From Pseudaquidulcibacter sp964557085 (GTDB lineage: Bacteria > Pseudomonadota > Alphaproteobacteria > Caulobacterales > Aquidulcibacteraceae), in NCBI GenBank assembly GCA_964557085.1, contig CAZKYS010000039.1:1-19844 (forward strand): 19,844 nt of DNA, written 5' to 3'. How positions within the stretch are numbered: the stretch's first letter is position 1; each line of letters opens with the position of its first letter. Below are positions 7,949 through 16,763 of this stretch, piece after piece. The notes below the pieces were generated by a model. That model saw only the letters and a program-made list of their open reading frames with translations. It was not told the origin of the DNA and did not search any database. The position numbers and the translations under genes were made by a program.

Positions 7949-8317
7949 ATGTCTATTGAGTTTGCGAAAACTTTAAGAAAGAATATGACCCCATGGGAAA
8001 TAAGGCTTTGGGGGCGGTTGCGGCGTGGGAATTTTGGTGTGCGATTTCATCGTCAAGAACCAATTGGAAAATATGTTGTTGATTTTTGTTGTCGCCAAAT
8101 TTGGCTAATTATTGAACTTGATGGTGAACATCATAAATATTCGCAGACCGATGAAATTCGCCAAGAATATTTAGAAAGCCTTGGGTTTAAAATAATGCGC
8201 TTCACAAATTACGAAATCCAATGGAATTTAAACGATATTGGAAATTCTATTGAAGCTTTGATAAATGAACGAATAAAAAATATATCAAAACCCTTAAGAC
8301 GCGGGAATTACATTTAA
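7949..8317 (+). CDS. DUF559 (Vsr-like) endonuclease-fold protein
   Basis: This is a small protein of the DUF559 family, which is related to very-short-patch-repair (Vsr) endonucleases and the PD-(D/E)XK fold. The physiological substrate of the family is not established. The 122 residues carry all the usual landmarks: TLRKNMTPWEIRLW at the N-terminus, VRFHRQEPIGKYVVDF (32-46, with likely metal-binding D45), IIELDGEHH (54-62, with E56) and the end strand LGFKIMRFTNYEI. The length is typical, so the gene appears intact. The chosen start keeps the conserved N-terminal helix, but no clear Shine-Dalgarno sequence is seen. It follows repeat copy B directly, and tandem hairpin repeats begin 23 bp after its stop. 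Confidence 0.9.
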   Translation: MSIEFAKTLRKNMTPWEIRLWGRLRRGNFGVRFHRQEPIGKYVVDFCCRQIWLIIELDGEHHKYSQTDEIRQEYLESLGFKIMRFTNYEIQWNLNDIGNSIEALINERIKNISKPLRRGNYI

Positions 8318-8340
8318 CCCCAACTTATTTTGTGCAACGC

Positions 8341-8484
8341 GATGATGCCGCAAAAGTTGAAGACTTTTGCGATAAGCTGAAGAGTAAAATTTGCTATGGC
8401 AAATTTTCAAACGATGATGCCGCAAAAGTTGAAGACTTTTGCGATAAGCTGAAGAGCAAAATTTGCTATGGCAAATTTTCAAAC
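8341..8484. repeat. 72-bp tandem repeat, two copies, each with two hairpins
   Basis: Copies at 8341-8412 and 8413-8484 differ at one base (AGAGT versus AGAGC). Each unit contains GCAAAAGT-TGAAG-ACTTTTGC and AAAATTTGC-TATG-GCAAATTTT. The period is a multiple of three, and the plus-strand frame GATGATGCC... is open through both units (DDAAKVEDFCDKLKSKICYG) to a stop at 8497-8499. A GTG at 8332 could start a 55-residue peptide. The unit may therefore be an intergenic hairpin repeat or the remnant of a coding segment that was duplicated. Confidence 0.93.
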
Positions 8485-8557
8485 AATGTCACACTCTGAA
8501 AATATTTGTTCAGTGTATATAAATTGTTTTTTGCTATTAGGCGTTTTCTTGAATATC

Positions 8558-8571
8558 GGAGCGGTAGATTG
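8558..8571 (+). promoter_or_regulatory. Ribosome binding site deciding the TTG start of glmM
   Basis: GGAG at 8558-8561 is 7 nt before the TTG at 8569. This supports TTG over the in-frame ATG at 8506, which would add 21 residues not found in the family. Confidence 0.75.
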
Positions 8572-9915
8572 AAAAAGCGTTTTTTTGGAACAGATGGCAT
8601 TCGTGGTGAAGCAAATAAATGGCCTATGACGGCAGAGACTGCGTTGCATCTTGGCATGGCGGCGGGAACTTATTTTAAGCGCCAAAACCAAAGCAATCTT
8701 GTAATTATTGGCAAAGATACGCGCCGTTCGGGCTATATGTTGGAATTTGCCCTTGTTTCTGGCTTTGCGGCTGTTGGTATGGAAGTTCGCATTATTGGCC
8801 CAGTTCCAACCCCTGCGGTTGGTATTTTGACCCGTTCATTGCGTGCAGATTTGGGTGTTATGATTTCGGCTTCGCATAATGGCTTTGCCGATAATGGTAT
8901 TAAATTATTCGGCCCTGATGGCTTTAAACTTAGTGATGAACAAGAATTAGAAATTGAAAAGCTTCTTGAAAATCCTGATGCTATCAAACGCTCCCCGCCG
9001 CATCAAATTGGGCAGGTTAAAAGTTTTGAAGATGCACGCGGTCGTTATGTTGAATTCGCAAAATTTGCGTTTCCGCGCGGCGCGCGCCTTGATGGAATGC
9101 GCGTTGTTGTCGATTGTGCCAATGGTGCGGCCTATAAAACGGCGCCTTGGGCTTTGCGCGAATTGGGCGCAGAGGTTGTTGAAATTGCGGTTGAACCAAA
9201 TGGTATGAATATTAATGATGGCTGCGGCTCAACCGACCTTGGCCTTTTAAAGCGCAAAGTTTTGGAAAGACGTGCCGATATTGGTATTGGCCTTGATGGC
9301 GATGCCGACAGGATTGCAATCATTGATGACCAAGGCAATGAAATTGACGGCGACCAAATCATCGCCGCAATTGCCCGCGATATGGTTGACCAAGGTACAT
9401 TAAAGGGCGGTGCCGTTGTTACCACCATTATGTCAAACCTTGGGCTTGAAAAATTCCTTAAATCAATTGGCGTTGAATTAATCCGCACCGATGTTGGCGA
9501 CCGTCAGGTTGTATCTGCGATGCGTGAAAAAGGCTGCAACCTTGGCGGCGAACAATCGGGCCATATTGTTTCCCTTGATTATGCAACAACGGGTGATGGC
9601 CTTATTTCTGCATTATTAGTGCTTGGCGCCATGAGCCATAAGGGTAAAAAAGCATCCGAAATTCTTAATTGCTTCAAACCTGCGCCACAAATTAAGAAAA
9701 ATATTCGTTATAGCGGCACTTCACCGCTTGCCAATAAAGAAATTGCCAAACAGGTTGAAGAGGTCAAAAAATCACTTGAAGAAAATGGCGCACGCCTTGT
9801 GGTTCGCACATCTGGCACCGAACCATTGGTTCGCTTGATGGCAGAGGGTGATGATATTGATTATCTTGAAAAAACCATCGAAGATTTGGCAAAATTAATC
9901 ACAACAGGAAAATAA
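8569..9915 (+). CDS. glmM: Phosphoglucosamine mutase GlmM
   Basis: GlmM converts glucosamine-6-phosphate to glucosamine-1-phosphate, the step before UDP-GlcNAc for peptidoglycan and lipopolysaccharide. With the TTG start the product has 448 residues. The phosphorylated serine in GVMISASHN falls exactly at position 102, as in E. coli, which supports this start. Other landmarks are the N-terminal FFGTDGIRG, the Mg-binding loop GLDGDADR, the sugar-specificity loop GGEQSGH and the phosphate-binding RTSGTEPLVRLMAEG near the C-terminus. A terminator-like hairpin follows before carB. In many Alphaproteobacteria glmM sits near ftsH or folP, but here it is flanked upstream by the repeat-rich accessory patch. 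Confidence 0.97.
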   Translation: MKKRFFGTDGIRGEANKWPMTAETALHLGMAAGTYFKRQNQSNLVIIGKDTRRSGYMLEFALVSGFAAVGMEVRIIGPVPTPAVGILTRSLRADLGVMISASHNGFADNGIKLFGPDGFKLSDEQELEIEKLLENPDAIKRSPPHQIGQVKSFEDARGRYVEFAKFAFPRGARLDGMRVVVDCANGAAYKTAPWALRELGAEVVEIAVEPNGMNINDGCGSTDLGLLKRKVLERRADIGIGLDGDADRIAIIDDQGNEIDGDQIIAAIARDMVDQGTLKGGAVVTTIMSNLGLEKFLKSIGVELIRTDVGDRQVVSAMREKGCNLGGEQSGHIVSLDYATTGDGLISALLVLGAMSHKGKKASEILNCFKPAPQIKKNIRYSGTSPLANKEIAKQVEEVKKSLEENGARLVVRTSGTEPLVRLMAEGDDIDYLEKTIEDLAKLITTGK

Positions 9916-9976
9916 TATTTTTCTTGCCAAAAAAACTTGATTAGTTCGCGTATTGGCATTATAGGCCAGTGCCTTC

Positions 9977-10017
9977 AAAGGCCCCACGTATCGAATCTTC
10001 GGTGCGGGGGCTTTTTT
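9977..10017 (+). terminator. Rho-independent terminator-like hairpin between glmM and carB
   Basis: AAAGGCCCCAC pairs imperfectly with GTGCGGGGGCTTT (one mismatch and a two-base bulge) around a 14-nt loop, followed by six T residues at 10012-10017. It lies about 60 bp after glmM and 48 bp before carB, so carB probably has its own promoter. Confidence 0.65.
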
Positions 10018-10064
10018 GCGATATAGACAAACATATATACACATTAAAATATTGGAAAAGCAAA

Positions 10065-13000
10065 ATGCCAAAGCGCACGGATATTAAATCAATCCTTATA
10101 ATCGGGGCGGGGCCAATCATTATTGGTCAAGCATGTGAATTTGATTATTCAGGCGTTCAAGCGATTAAAGCCCTTAAGGAAGAAGGCTATCGCGTGATTT
10201 TGGTCAATTCCAATCCCGCAACAATTATGACCGACCCGAATTTGGCGGATGCAACCTATATCGAACCAATTACACCCGCAGTTGTTGAAAAAATCATCGC
10301 CAAAGAGCGCCCTGATGCAATATTGCCAACAATGGGCGGTCAAACCGCGCTTAATTGCGCCTTATCGCTTCATGAAAGCGGGGTTTTAACAAAATATAAT
10401 GTTGAAATGATTGGCGCAAAGCCAGAGGCAATTGAAAAAGCCGAAGATCGCCAATTATTCCGCGATGCAATGGATAAAATCGGCCTTGAAAGCCCGCAAT
10501 CTTATGTGGCAAATACTTTGGCACAGGCCGAAGAAGCGCTTAAAAAAGTTGGCCTTCCTGCAATTATCCGCCCTTCATTTACATTGGGCGGAACGGGCGG
10601 CGGTATTGCCTATAATGAAAAAGAGTTCCGCGAAATCTGCGCGCTTGGCCTTGATGCATCGCCAACAACCGAAATTTTGGTTGAAGAAAGCGTTCTTGGC
10701 TGGAAAGAATATGAGATGGAGGTGGTGCGCGATAAAAACGACAATTGCATCATCATCTGTTCAATCGAAAATTTCGACCCAATGGGCGTGCATACTGGTG
10801 ATTCTATCACTGTTGCCCCTGCTTTGACATTAACTGATAAAGAATATCAAAGAATGCGTGATGCTTCGATTGCGGTTTTGCGCGAAATCGGCGTTGAAAC
10901 TGGCGGTTCGAACGTTCAATTCGCACTTGACCCAAAAACTGGGCGTATGACTGTGATTGAAATGAACCCGCGCGTGTCGCGTTCATCTGCATTGGCATCA
11001 AAGGCAACAGGTTTCCCAATCGCCAAAGTTGCCGCAAAACTTGCCATTGGTTACACTTTGGATGAAATCGCCAATGACATCACAGGCGGCGCAATGCCGG
11101 CATCATTTGAGCCGACAATTGATTATATCGTCACCAAAATTCCACGTTTTGCATTCGAAAAATATAAAGGCGCAGACAGCACATTGACCACCCAAATGAA
11201 ATCAGTTGGTGAGGCAATGGCAATTGGGCGCACATTTAACGAAAGCCTTGGTAAAGCGCTACGTTCATTGGAAACTGGCTATAACGGTCTTGATGAAGTC
11301 AATGAATATGACGACAAAGACGAGCTTTTGGCAGCATTGGCAAAACCAAAAGCCAGCCGTATTTTACGCGTAGGCCAAGCCTTCCGCATGGGCTTTAGTG
11401 TTGAACAGATTCATAATGTTTCAAAAATTGACCCTTGGTTCTTGCGCGAAATTGAAAAAGTCATTCAAATTGAAAACGGCCTTAAAACCCATGGCCTTCC
11501 TGAATGTGCCGAAGATTGGCGCTTTGTGAAATCAAATGGCTTTAGTGACAAACAAATTGCCAATATCGTTGGAAAAACTGCCGCCGAAGTTGCCAAATTG
11601 CGCCGTGAAGCAGGTGTAACCCCAAGCTATAAACGCATCGACACATGCGCCGCCGAATTCCGCGCCACAACGCCTTATATGTATTCAAGTTATGAAGCGA
11701 TTTCAAATGGCAAAGTCGATTGCGAAGCGCAACCATCAAATCGCAAAAAAGTGGTTATTCTTGGCGGTGGGCCAAACCGCATTGGTCAGGGTATTGAGTT
11801 TGATTATTGCTGCTGCCACGCGGCCTTTGCATGCGAAGAAATGGGCTATGAAAGCATCATGATTAATTGTAACCCTGAAACGGTTTCAACTGATTATGAT
11901 ACATCTGACCGCCTATATTTCGAACCATTAACCGAAGAAGATGTAATCGAAATCATCCGTAAAGAGCAAGAAAATGGCGAATTATTGGGTGTTATCGTTC
12001 AATTTGGCGGTCAAACCCCACTTAAACTTGCCCACCCACTTGAACAAGCGGGCATTCCAATTCTTGGCACATCTGTTGATTCAATCGACATTGCCGAAGA
12101 CCGCGAACGTTTCCAACAATTGCTTCACGCAATTGATATGGTTCAGCCGCGCAACGCAATTGCCCGCACCGAAGAAGAAGCATTAAAAGGCGCAAATCAA
12201 GTTGGCTATCCAATCGTTGTTCGCCCTTCTTATGTTCTTGGCGGGCGCGCGATGGAAATTGTCCATAATGACACCCAATTAAAACGCTATGTCCGCGAGG
12301 CGGTGATTGTTTCAGGCGATAATCCTGTTTTGATTGACCAATATCTTAAAAGCGCAATCGAAGTTGATGTTGATGCTTTATGCGATGGTGACGACGTTTT
12401 TGTTGCCGGCATTATGGAACATATTGAGGAAGCGGGTATTCACTCTGGTGACAGCGCATGCGCGTTGCCGCCATATTCTTTAAGCGAAAAAATCGTAAAA
12501 GAAATTGAAACCCAAACCATCAAACTTGCCAAAGCGCTTAAGGTTAAAGGCCTTATGAACGTGCAATTTGCGGTTCAGGGGGATGATATTTACGTTCTTG
12601 AGGCTAATCCACGTGCATCACGTACCGCGCCATTTGTTGCCAAAGCTGTGAATATTCCAATTGCGGGTATTGCGGCAAAACTTCAGGCGGGTGAAAAACT
12701 AAGCACATTTAATTTAAAATCTAAAAAATTAGATCATGTCGCGGTTAAAGAAGCCGTCTTCCCATTCGCACGATTTGCAGGTGTTGACCCAATTTTAGGG
12801 CCAGAAATGAAATCAACTGGCGAAGTTATGGGCCTTGATAAAGACTTTGCACAAGCGTTTTTGAAATCGCAATTGGGCGCTGGAATGGTGCTTCCAAAGG
12901 GTGGCACTGTATTTATTTCGGTAAAAGATGCCGATAAAGACCATGTCGTAGAATTAGGCCGTGACTATATTGCCCAAGGCTTTGATATTGTTGCAACCGA

Positions 13001-13292
13001 AGGAACGCAAAAAATTCTTGAACAAAATGGCGTTAAAGCCACAAGGATTAATAAGGTTCTTGAAGGGCGTCCGCATATTGTTGATTCTATAATTGATAAT
13101 AAGATTCAAATGGTTATCAATACAACAGAAGGTTCGCAATCTTTGGCGGACAGTTTCTCTATCCGTCGCTCGGCACTAATGCAGCAGGTTTCTTATTACA
13201 CAACTGTCGCGGGTGCGCGCGCCGCAATTCGTGCGATAAAATCTGCGAAAGAAACCGATATGCAAGTGAAGCCACTGCAGGCTTATGCTTGA
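10065..13292 (+). CDS. carB: Carbamoyl-phosphate synthase large subunit CarB
   Basis: CarB makes carbamoyl phosphate from bicarbonate, ammonia (delivered by CarA from glutamine) and two ATP, for arginine and pyrimidine synthesis. From the ATG at 10065, which has GGAAAAG 5 nt upstream, the product is 1075 residues, close to 1073 in E. coli. The N-terminus MPKRTDIKSILIIGAGPIII is canonical. Two ATP-grasp halves are seen (about 1-400 and 550-930), with paired IRPSFTLGGTGGG and VRPSYVLGGRAME loops and EMNPRVSRSSALASKATGFP versus EANPRASRTAPFVAKA. An oligomerisation region lies between them. A C-terminal MGS-like allosteric domain runs from about 935 to the end. An in-frame upstream ATG at 9969 lies before the terminator hairpin and is rejected as start. 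carA is not adjacent. Confidence 0.98.
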   Translation: MPKRTDIKSILIIGAGPIIIGQACEFDYSGVQAIKALKEEGYRVILVNSNPATIMTDPNLADATYIEPITPAVVEKIIAKERPDAILPTMGGQTALNCALSLHESGVLTKYNVEMIGAKPEAIEKAEDRQLFRDAMDKIGLESPQSYVANTLAQAEEALKKVGLPAIIRPSFTLGGTGGGIAYNEKEFREICALGLDASPTTEILVEESVLGWKEYEMEVVRDKNDNCIIICSIENFDPMGVHTGDSITVAPALTLTDKEYQRMRDASIAVLREIGVETGGSNVQFALDPKTGRMTVIEMNPRVSRSSALASKATGFPIAKVAAKLAIGYTLDEIANDITGGAMPASFEPTIDYIVTKIPRFAFEKYKGADSTLTTQMKSVGEAMAIGRTFNESLGKALRSLETGYNGLDEVNEYDDKDELLAALAKPKASRILRVGQAFRMGFSVEQIHNVSKIDPWFLREIEKVIQIENGLKTHGLPECAEDWRFVKSNGFSDKQIANIVGKTAAEVAKLRREAGVTPSYKRIDTCAAEFRATTPYMYSSYEAISNGKVDCEAQPSNRKKVVILGGGPNRIGQGIEFDYCCCHAAFACEEMGYESIMINCNPETVSTDYDTSDRLYFEPLTEEDVIEIIRKEQENGELLGVIVQFGGQTPLKLAHPLEQAGIPILGTSVDSIDIAEDRERFQQLLHAIDMVQPRNAIARTEEEALKGANQVGYPIVVRPSYVLGGRAMEIVHNDTQLKRYVREAVIVSGDNPVLIDQYLKSAIEVDVDALCDGDDVFVAGIMEHIEEAGIHSGDSACALPPYSLSEKIVKEIETQTIKLAKALKVKGLMNVQFAVQGDDIYVLEANPRASRTAPFVAKAVNIPIAGIAAKLQAGEKLSTFNLKSKKLDHVAVKEAVFPFARFAGVDPILGPEMKSTGEVMGLDKDFAQAFLKSQLGAGMVLPKGGTVFISVKDADKDHVVELGRDYIAQGFDIVATEGTQKILEQNGVKATRINKVLEGRPHIVDSIIDNKIQMVINTTEGSQSLADSFSIRRSALMQQVSYYTTVAGARAAIRAIKSAKETDMQVKPLQAYA

Positions 13293-13318
13293 CAAAACCA
13301 AGTTTAGTACCACTTTAT
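13289..13318 (+). promoter_or_regulatory. Possible greA promoter
   Basis: A perfect TTGACA (13289-13294) overlaps the carB stop codon. An 18-bp spacer leads to CTTTAT (13313-13318), a weak -10 match. The greA ATG is at 13341. Readthrough from carB is also possible because no terminator is seen between the genes. Confidence 0.35.
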
Positions 13319-13340
13319 TCATCTTTAATGGAAATCCAAA

Positions 13341-13814
13341 ATGGAAAAAATACCTATGACTGCGGAAGGCTTTGCCGCTATTGACGCAGAATTGAAAAAA
13401 TTAAAAACTGTTGAACGCCCAAATATTATCGCGGCAATTGCCGAAGCGCGTTCGCATGGTGATTTGTCGGAAAATGCGGAATATCATTCTGCAAAAGAAC
13501 GCCAAAGCTTTATCGAGGGCCGCATCCTTGAATTAGAGGATAAAATTGCACGCGGTCAAATTATCGATATTAAAGCTCTATCAGGAAGCACAATTAAATT
13601 TGGCGCAACCATAAAAGTTCTTGATGAAGATACAGAAGAAGAGAACACTTATAAAATTGTGGGCGAAGATGAGGCCGATGTTAAACTTGGTAAAATCTCT
13701 ATCGCAAGCCCGATTGCGCGCGCCATGATCGGTAAAGAAAGCGGCGACGTGGTTGAAGTGAACACGCCATCTGGCATCAAAAGCCTTGAAATTTTGGATG
13801 TTGCGTGGATTTAA
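13341..13814 (+). CDS. greA: Transcription elongation factor GreA
   Basis: GreA enters the secondary channel of RNA polymerase and stimulates cleavage of backtracked transcripts. The 157 residues match the family length of about 158. The N-terminal coiled coil has the tip motif SHGDLSENAEYHSAKE, with the acidic catalytic residues D41 and E44 at the same positions as in E. coli. The C-terminal FKBP-like domain ends in SPIARAMIGKESGDVVEVNT and SGIKSLEILDV. It follows carB by 48 bp, a frequent alphaproteobacterial pairing, and ends at a strong hairpin terminator. Confidence 0.97.
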   Translation: MEKIPMTAEGFAAIDAELKKLKTVERPNIIAAIAEARSHGDLSENAEYHSAKERQSFIEGRILELEDKIARGQIIDIKALSGSTIKFGATIKVLDEDTEEENTYKIVGEDEADVKLGKISIASPIARAMIGKESGDVVEVNTPSGIKSLEILDVAWI

Positions 13815-13835
13815 TCCTATTCTAACTCAATGCCA

Positions 13836-13857
13836 CCCCGCACAAGTTGCGGGGTTT
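13836..13857 (+). terminator. greA terminator
   Basis: CCCCGCA-CAAGT-TGCGGGG forms a perfect 7-bp GC-rich stem (13836-13854) followed by TTT, 21 bp after the greA stop. The T tract is short, but the stem is strong and the position is typical. Confidence 0.7.
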
Positions 13858-13910
13858 CATTATATATGCCACATGAAACCGCAACAAATGCGACATGATA
13901 GGGTTTGGCT

Positions 13911-14876
13911 ATGAAGCCCCAACCAAAAATCTTAGCAATTTCCGATGGGCGCGCAGGTATTGAACGCCAAGCCCAAGCGCTTGCGGGGGCTATCGCCAAT
14001 CAAATTGGCGCAATAGTTGAAACCAAAAGACTTAATCCAAAAGCGCCACAAGTGTTTTTGCCACCGCTTTTATGGCCAAATCCAATCAATGCTTTGCCAA
14101 AGGAACAGCGCGATATTTTAAATAATATTCCTGATATTTGGGTTGGTAATGGTCGCCGCGCAATTCCATATTCAATAATTGCAAAAAAACGCGGCGCGTT
14201 TGTGGTTCAAATTCAAGATCCAAAAGTTCCATGCAATCTATTTGATGCAATAATCGCCCCAAAGCATGACAATGTAAAAGGCGAAAACGTATTTGAAACC
14301 TTGGGCGGTTTGGTTTGGTATTCGGAAAACCAAATCAAAGAAGAATTAGAAAAATTTCCAAAATATTTATATGAAACCCGTGAAAAAATCCTTGTAATTT
14401 TGGGAGGAAATTCAAAAACCCATAAATTCACACAGGAACGCGCCAAACAAATAATTGAAAATATGCGTGCATTACAAAATCCAAATCGCGTATTTTTTAT
14501 TACGGTTTCAAGGCGCACGCCCATTGAAATTTGCCAAGAATTTCGAAATTTTGCAAAAAAAAATAATCATGAATTTTTTGAAAATGTGCAAAAAGATGGA
14601 CCAAATCCATATCTTGCATGGCTTGCAAGTTCCGACATTGCACTTGTAACCGAAGATAGCGCCAATATGCTTTCTGATTGCGCATTTTTTGGGCTTCCGA
14701 TTAATTTAATCAAATTACAAGGTGGGTCAAAGAAATTTGATAGGCTTCATAATAGCTTTATTGAAGCGGGCGCAGCACGTTGGTTTGATAAAAACCTGCA
14801 AAAATTCACTTATGACAAAATAAATTCAGTGGATTTAATCGCAAAAAACATTATTGCGCTTTGGCAAAACAAATAA
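13911..14876 (+). CDS. ELM1/GtrOC1-family (DUF1022) protein
   Basis: This is a member of the PF06258 family, named in plants for ELM1, a mitochondrial fission factor. Bacterial members have a glycosyltransferase-B-like fold, and their function is unsettled. From the ATG at 13911, with AGGG 7 nt upstream, the product has 321 residues. Hallmarks seen are AISDGRAGIERQAQALA at residues 10-26, WVGNGRRAIPYS, VQIQDPKVPCNLFDAIIAPKHD, ILGGNSKTHKFT, FITVSRRTP and LVTEDSANMLSDCAFFGLPI. The last of these resembles the nucleotide-sugar site of GT-B enzymes. A TTG two codons earlier (13905) has poor spacing and is rejected. It stands between greA and trxB, a common neighbourhood in Alphaproteobacteria. A cell-envelope sugar role is inference. 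Confidence 0.88.
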   Translation: MKPQPKILAISDGRAGIERQAQALAGAIANQIGAIVETKRLNPKAPQVFLPPLLWPNPINALPKEQRDILNNIPDIWVGNGRRAIPYSIIAKKRGAFVVQIQDPKVPCNLFDAIIAPKHDNVKGENVFETLGGLVWYSENQIKEELEKFPKYLYETREKILVILGGNSKTHKFTQERAKQIIENMRALQNPNRVFFITVSRRTPIEICQEFRNFAKKNNHEFFENVQKDGPNPYLAWLASSDIALVTEDSANMLSDCAFFGLPINLIKLQGGSKKFDRLHNSFIEAGAARWFDKNLQKFTYDKINSVDLIAKNIIALWQNK

Positions 14877-14921
14877 ATCGTTATATCTATACAGCTATGC
14901 AAAAAAGCAAGGGTATTTAAG

Positions 14922-15869
14922 GTGTCAGAAACAAAACACACAAAAGTTCTTATTATTGGTTCAGGCCCTGCGGGTTATACGGCGGCAATTTATGCGGCGC
15001 GCGCGATGAATGAACCTATTTTGGTTGAAGGGCCGCAACCAGGCGGTCAATTAACAATCACAACAGAAGTTGAAAATTACCCAGGTTTTGAACACGAAAT
15101 TCAAGGCCCGTGGCTTATGGAACAAATGAAAGCCCAAGCATTGCGCATGGGAACAAATGTTATTTCCGATTGGATTTTATCGGTTGATTTTTCAAAACGC
15201 CCATTCACCGCAGTGGGCGATAGCGGCACAATTTACACTGCAGATAGTGTGATTGTTTCAACAGGTGCACAGGCAAAATGGCTTGGCTTGCCTGAAGAAA
15301 AATCTTTAATGGGTTTTGGCGTTTCAGCTTGTGCAACTTGCGATGGTTTCTTTTATCGCGGTAAAGAAGTTGTTGTGGTTGGCGGTGGCAATACCGCAGT
15401 TGAAGAAGCGCTTTTCCTTACTAATTTTGCCAGTAAAGTTACTTTGGTTCACCGCCGCAATGAATTTCGCGCCGAAAAAATTATGCAAAACCGCGTTTTT
15501 GCAAATCCAAAAATTGAAATCATTTGGGATAGTGCAATTGATGAAATTCTTGCCGAAGGTGAAATTCCGGGCGTTACTGGCGTTCGTTTGAAAAATGTCA
15601 AAACCGGTGAAACTTCAAAAGTTTCGTGTGATGGCGTTTTTGTTGCCATTGGTCATGCCCCTTCAACCGAAATTTTCAAAGGCCAATTGGCAATGAAAGA
15701 TAATGGCTATCTAATTGTTGAAGCAGGAACAACCAAAACCAATGTTGCGGGTGTATTTGCGTGTGGCGATGTAACCGATGAACATTATCGCCAAGCCGTA
15801 ACTGCGGCGGGGATGGGCTGTATGGCAGCATTAGATGCCGAAAGATTTTTAGCGGGGGATGGCGCATGA
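14922..15869 (+). CDS. trxB: Thioredoxin reductase TrxB
   Basis: TrxB is a flavoenzyme that uses NADPH to reduce thioredoxin. The 315 residues show the FAD-binding IIGSGPAGYTAAIYAARA (11-28), the redox-active pair C137-A-T-C140 followed by DG, the NADPH-binding VVGGGNTAVEEALFL and the C-terminal FAD contact CGDVTDEHYRQAVTAAGMGC. The start is GTG at 14922, with AAGGG 8 nt upstream, and there is no nearer ATG. Its last four bases overlap the ATG of the LysR gene (ATGA), so translation is probably coupled. Confidence 0.97.
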   Translation: MSETKHTKVLIIGSGPAGYTAAIYAARAMNEPILVEGPQPGGQLTITTEVENYPGFEHEIQGPWLMEQMKAQALRMGTNVISDWILSVDFSKRPFTAVGDSGTIYTADSVIVSTGAQAKWLGLPEEKSLMGFGVSACATCDGFFYRGKEVVVVGGGNTAVEEALFLTNFASKVTLVHRRNEFRAEKIMQNRVFANPKIEIIWDSAIDEILAEGEIPGVTGVRLKNVKTGETSKVSCDGVFVAIGHAPSTEIFKGQLAMKDNGYLIVEAGTTKTNVAGVFACGDVTDEHYRQAVTAAGMGCMAALDAERFLAGDGA

Positions 15870-16759
15870 TTGATTGGGACAAATTACGCACATTCCACGC
15901 CGCCGCCGAAACAGGTTCTTTAACTGCTGCGGCAGAGAAGGTTGGGCTTTCGCAATCGGCGGTTTCACGTCAAATTGCGGCACTTGAAGATGATTTGGGT
16001 GTTCCGCTTTTCCATCGCCATGCGCGCGGCCTTATTCTTACTGGCCCTGGTAAAGTGCTTCAACAATCAACATTGCAAATGGCAACAATTGCGGCGGTTG
16101 CTGAATCCAACCTAAAAGATGCACGCGAGCGCCCACAGGGGGAGCTTTTGATTACCGCACCTGTTGGTTTTGGTTCAACATGGCTTGCGCCGCGTATGGG
16201 CGGTTTTATGGATGAATATCCTGATGTCACTTTGCGCCTTATTCTTGATGATAGGGAACTTGATTTAACAACCCTAGAGGCTGAATGCGCAGTAAGATTG
16301 TGGCAGGCAACCCATGCCGATTTAATTCAGCGCAAATTATTTTCTGTCAAAACATCGCTTTATGCATCGCGTGAATATGTTGCCGAAAATGGGCAACCAA
16401 CACGTGTTCAAGACCTCGATAATCATCGCATAATTGCTTATGGTGCAAAGGAATCTGATGAAATGCGGGTTTTGGATTTTGCGCTTACGTTGGGGCGTGA
16501 TGGGCAGAAGCCGCGTGTGGCAGGGCTTTCAATTAATAATATAACCGCATTGGTAACTTCGGTTGCCGCAGGGCTTGGAATTGGTGGCTTGCCTGATTAT
16601 TTGGCGGCAATGCAACCGAATTTAGTGCGCCTATTGCCTGAAAACCCTGGCCCTGATTTGGATGTATTCTTTATCTATCCTGCTGATTTGCGCCGTTCAA
16701 AACGTATTGCTGCCTTTAGACAATATTTGATTGACCAAGCGGCGGATTGGAAAAAATAG
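15866..16759 (+). CDS. LysR-family regulator (LsrB/VtlR-like)
   Basis: This is a 297-residue LysR-type transcription factor. The winged helix-turn-helix is at the N-terminus (DKLRTFHAAAETGSLTAAA then LSQSAVSRQIAALEDDLGVP), with a linker helix and a LysR substrate-binding domain (about 92-297). The N-terminus and the position directly after trxB resemble LsrB/VtlR of rhizobia and Brucella, which act in oxidative stress and envelope or virulence control. That assignment is by similarity from memory and is not proven. The protein has only one cysteine (C141), so multi-cysteine redox sensing is unlikely. The start overlaps the trxB stop by 4 bp. A structured repeat follows immediately. Confidence 0.92.
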   Translation: MIDWDKLRTFHAAAETGSLTAAAEKVGLSQSAVSRQIAALEDDLGVPLFHRHARGLILTGPGKVLQQSTLQMATIAAVAESNLKDARERPQGELLITAPVGFGSTWLAPRMGGFMDEYPDVTLRLILDDRELDLTTLEAECAVRLWQATHADLIQRKLFSVKTSLYASREYVAENGQPTRVQDLDNHRIIAYGAKESDEMRVLDFALTLGRDGQKPRVAGLSINNITALVTSVAAGLGIGGLPDYLAAMQPNLVRLLPENPGPDLDVFFIYPADLRRSKRIAAFRQYLIDQAADWKK

Positions 16760-16763
16760 TAGT

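Noticed and set aside
8294..8482. Minus-strand 62-residue frame with a repeated 24-residue unit
   Set aside because: It is the antisense reading of the 72-bp tandem repeat. It overlaps the DUF559 3' end and has no ribosome binding site.
8341..8484. Possible CRISPR array
   Set aside because: The two units abut with no spacers and there are no cas genes. The heptamer array likewise lacks spacers.
9969..10064. Upstream in-frame ATG of carB
   Set aside because: The extra 32 codons would run through the terminator-like hairpin and are not part of the conserved CarB N-terminus. The ATG at 10065 has a good site.
10065..13292. carB without adjacent carA as an anomaly
   Set aside because: Separation of carA and carB is common in Alphaproteobacteria, and the carB-greA pairing is normal there.
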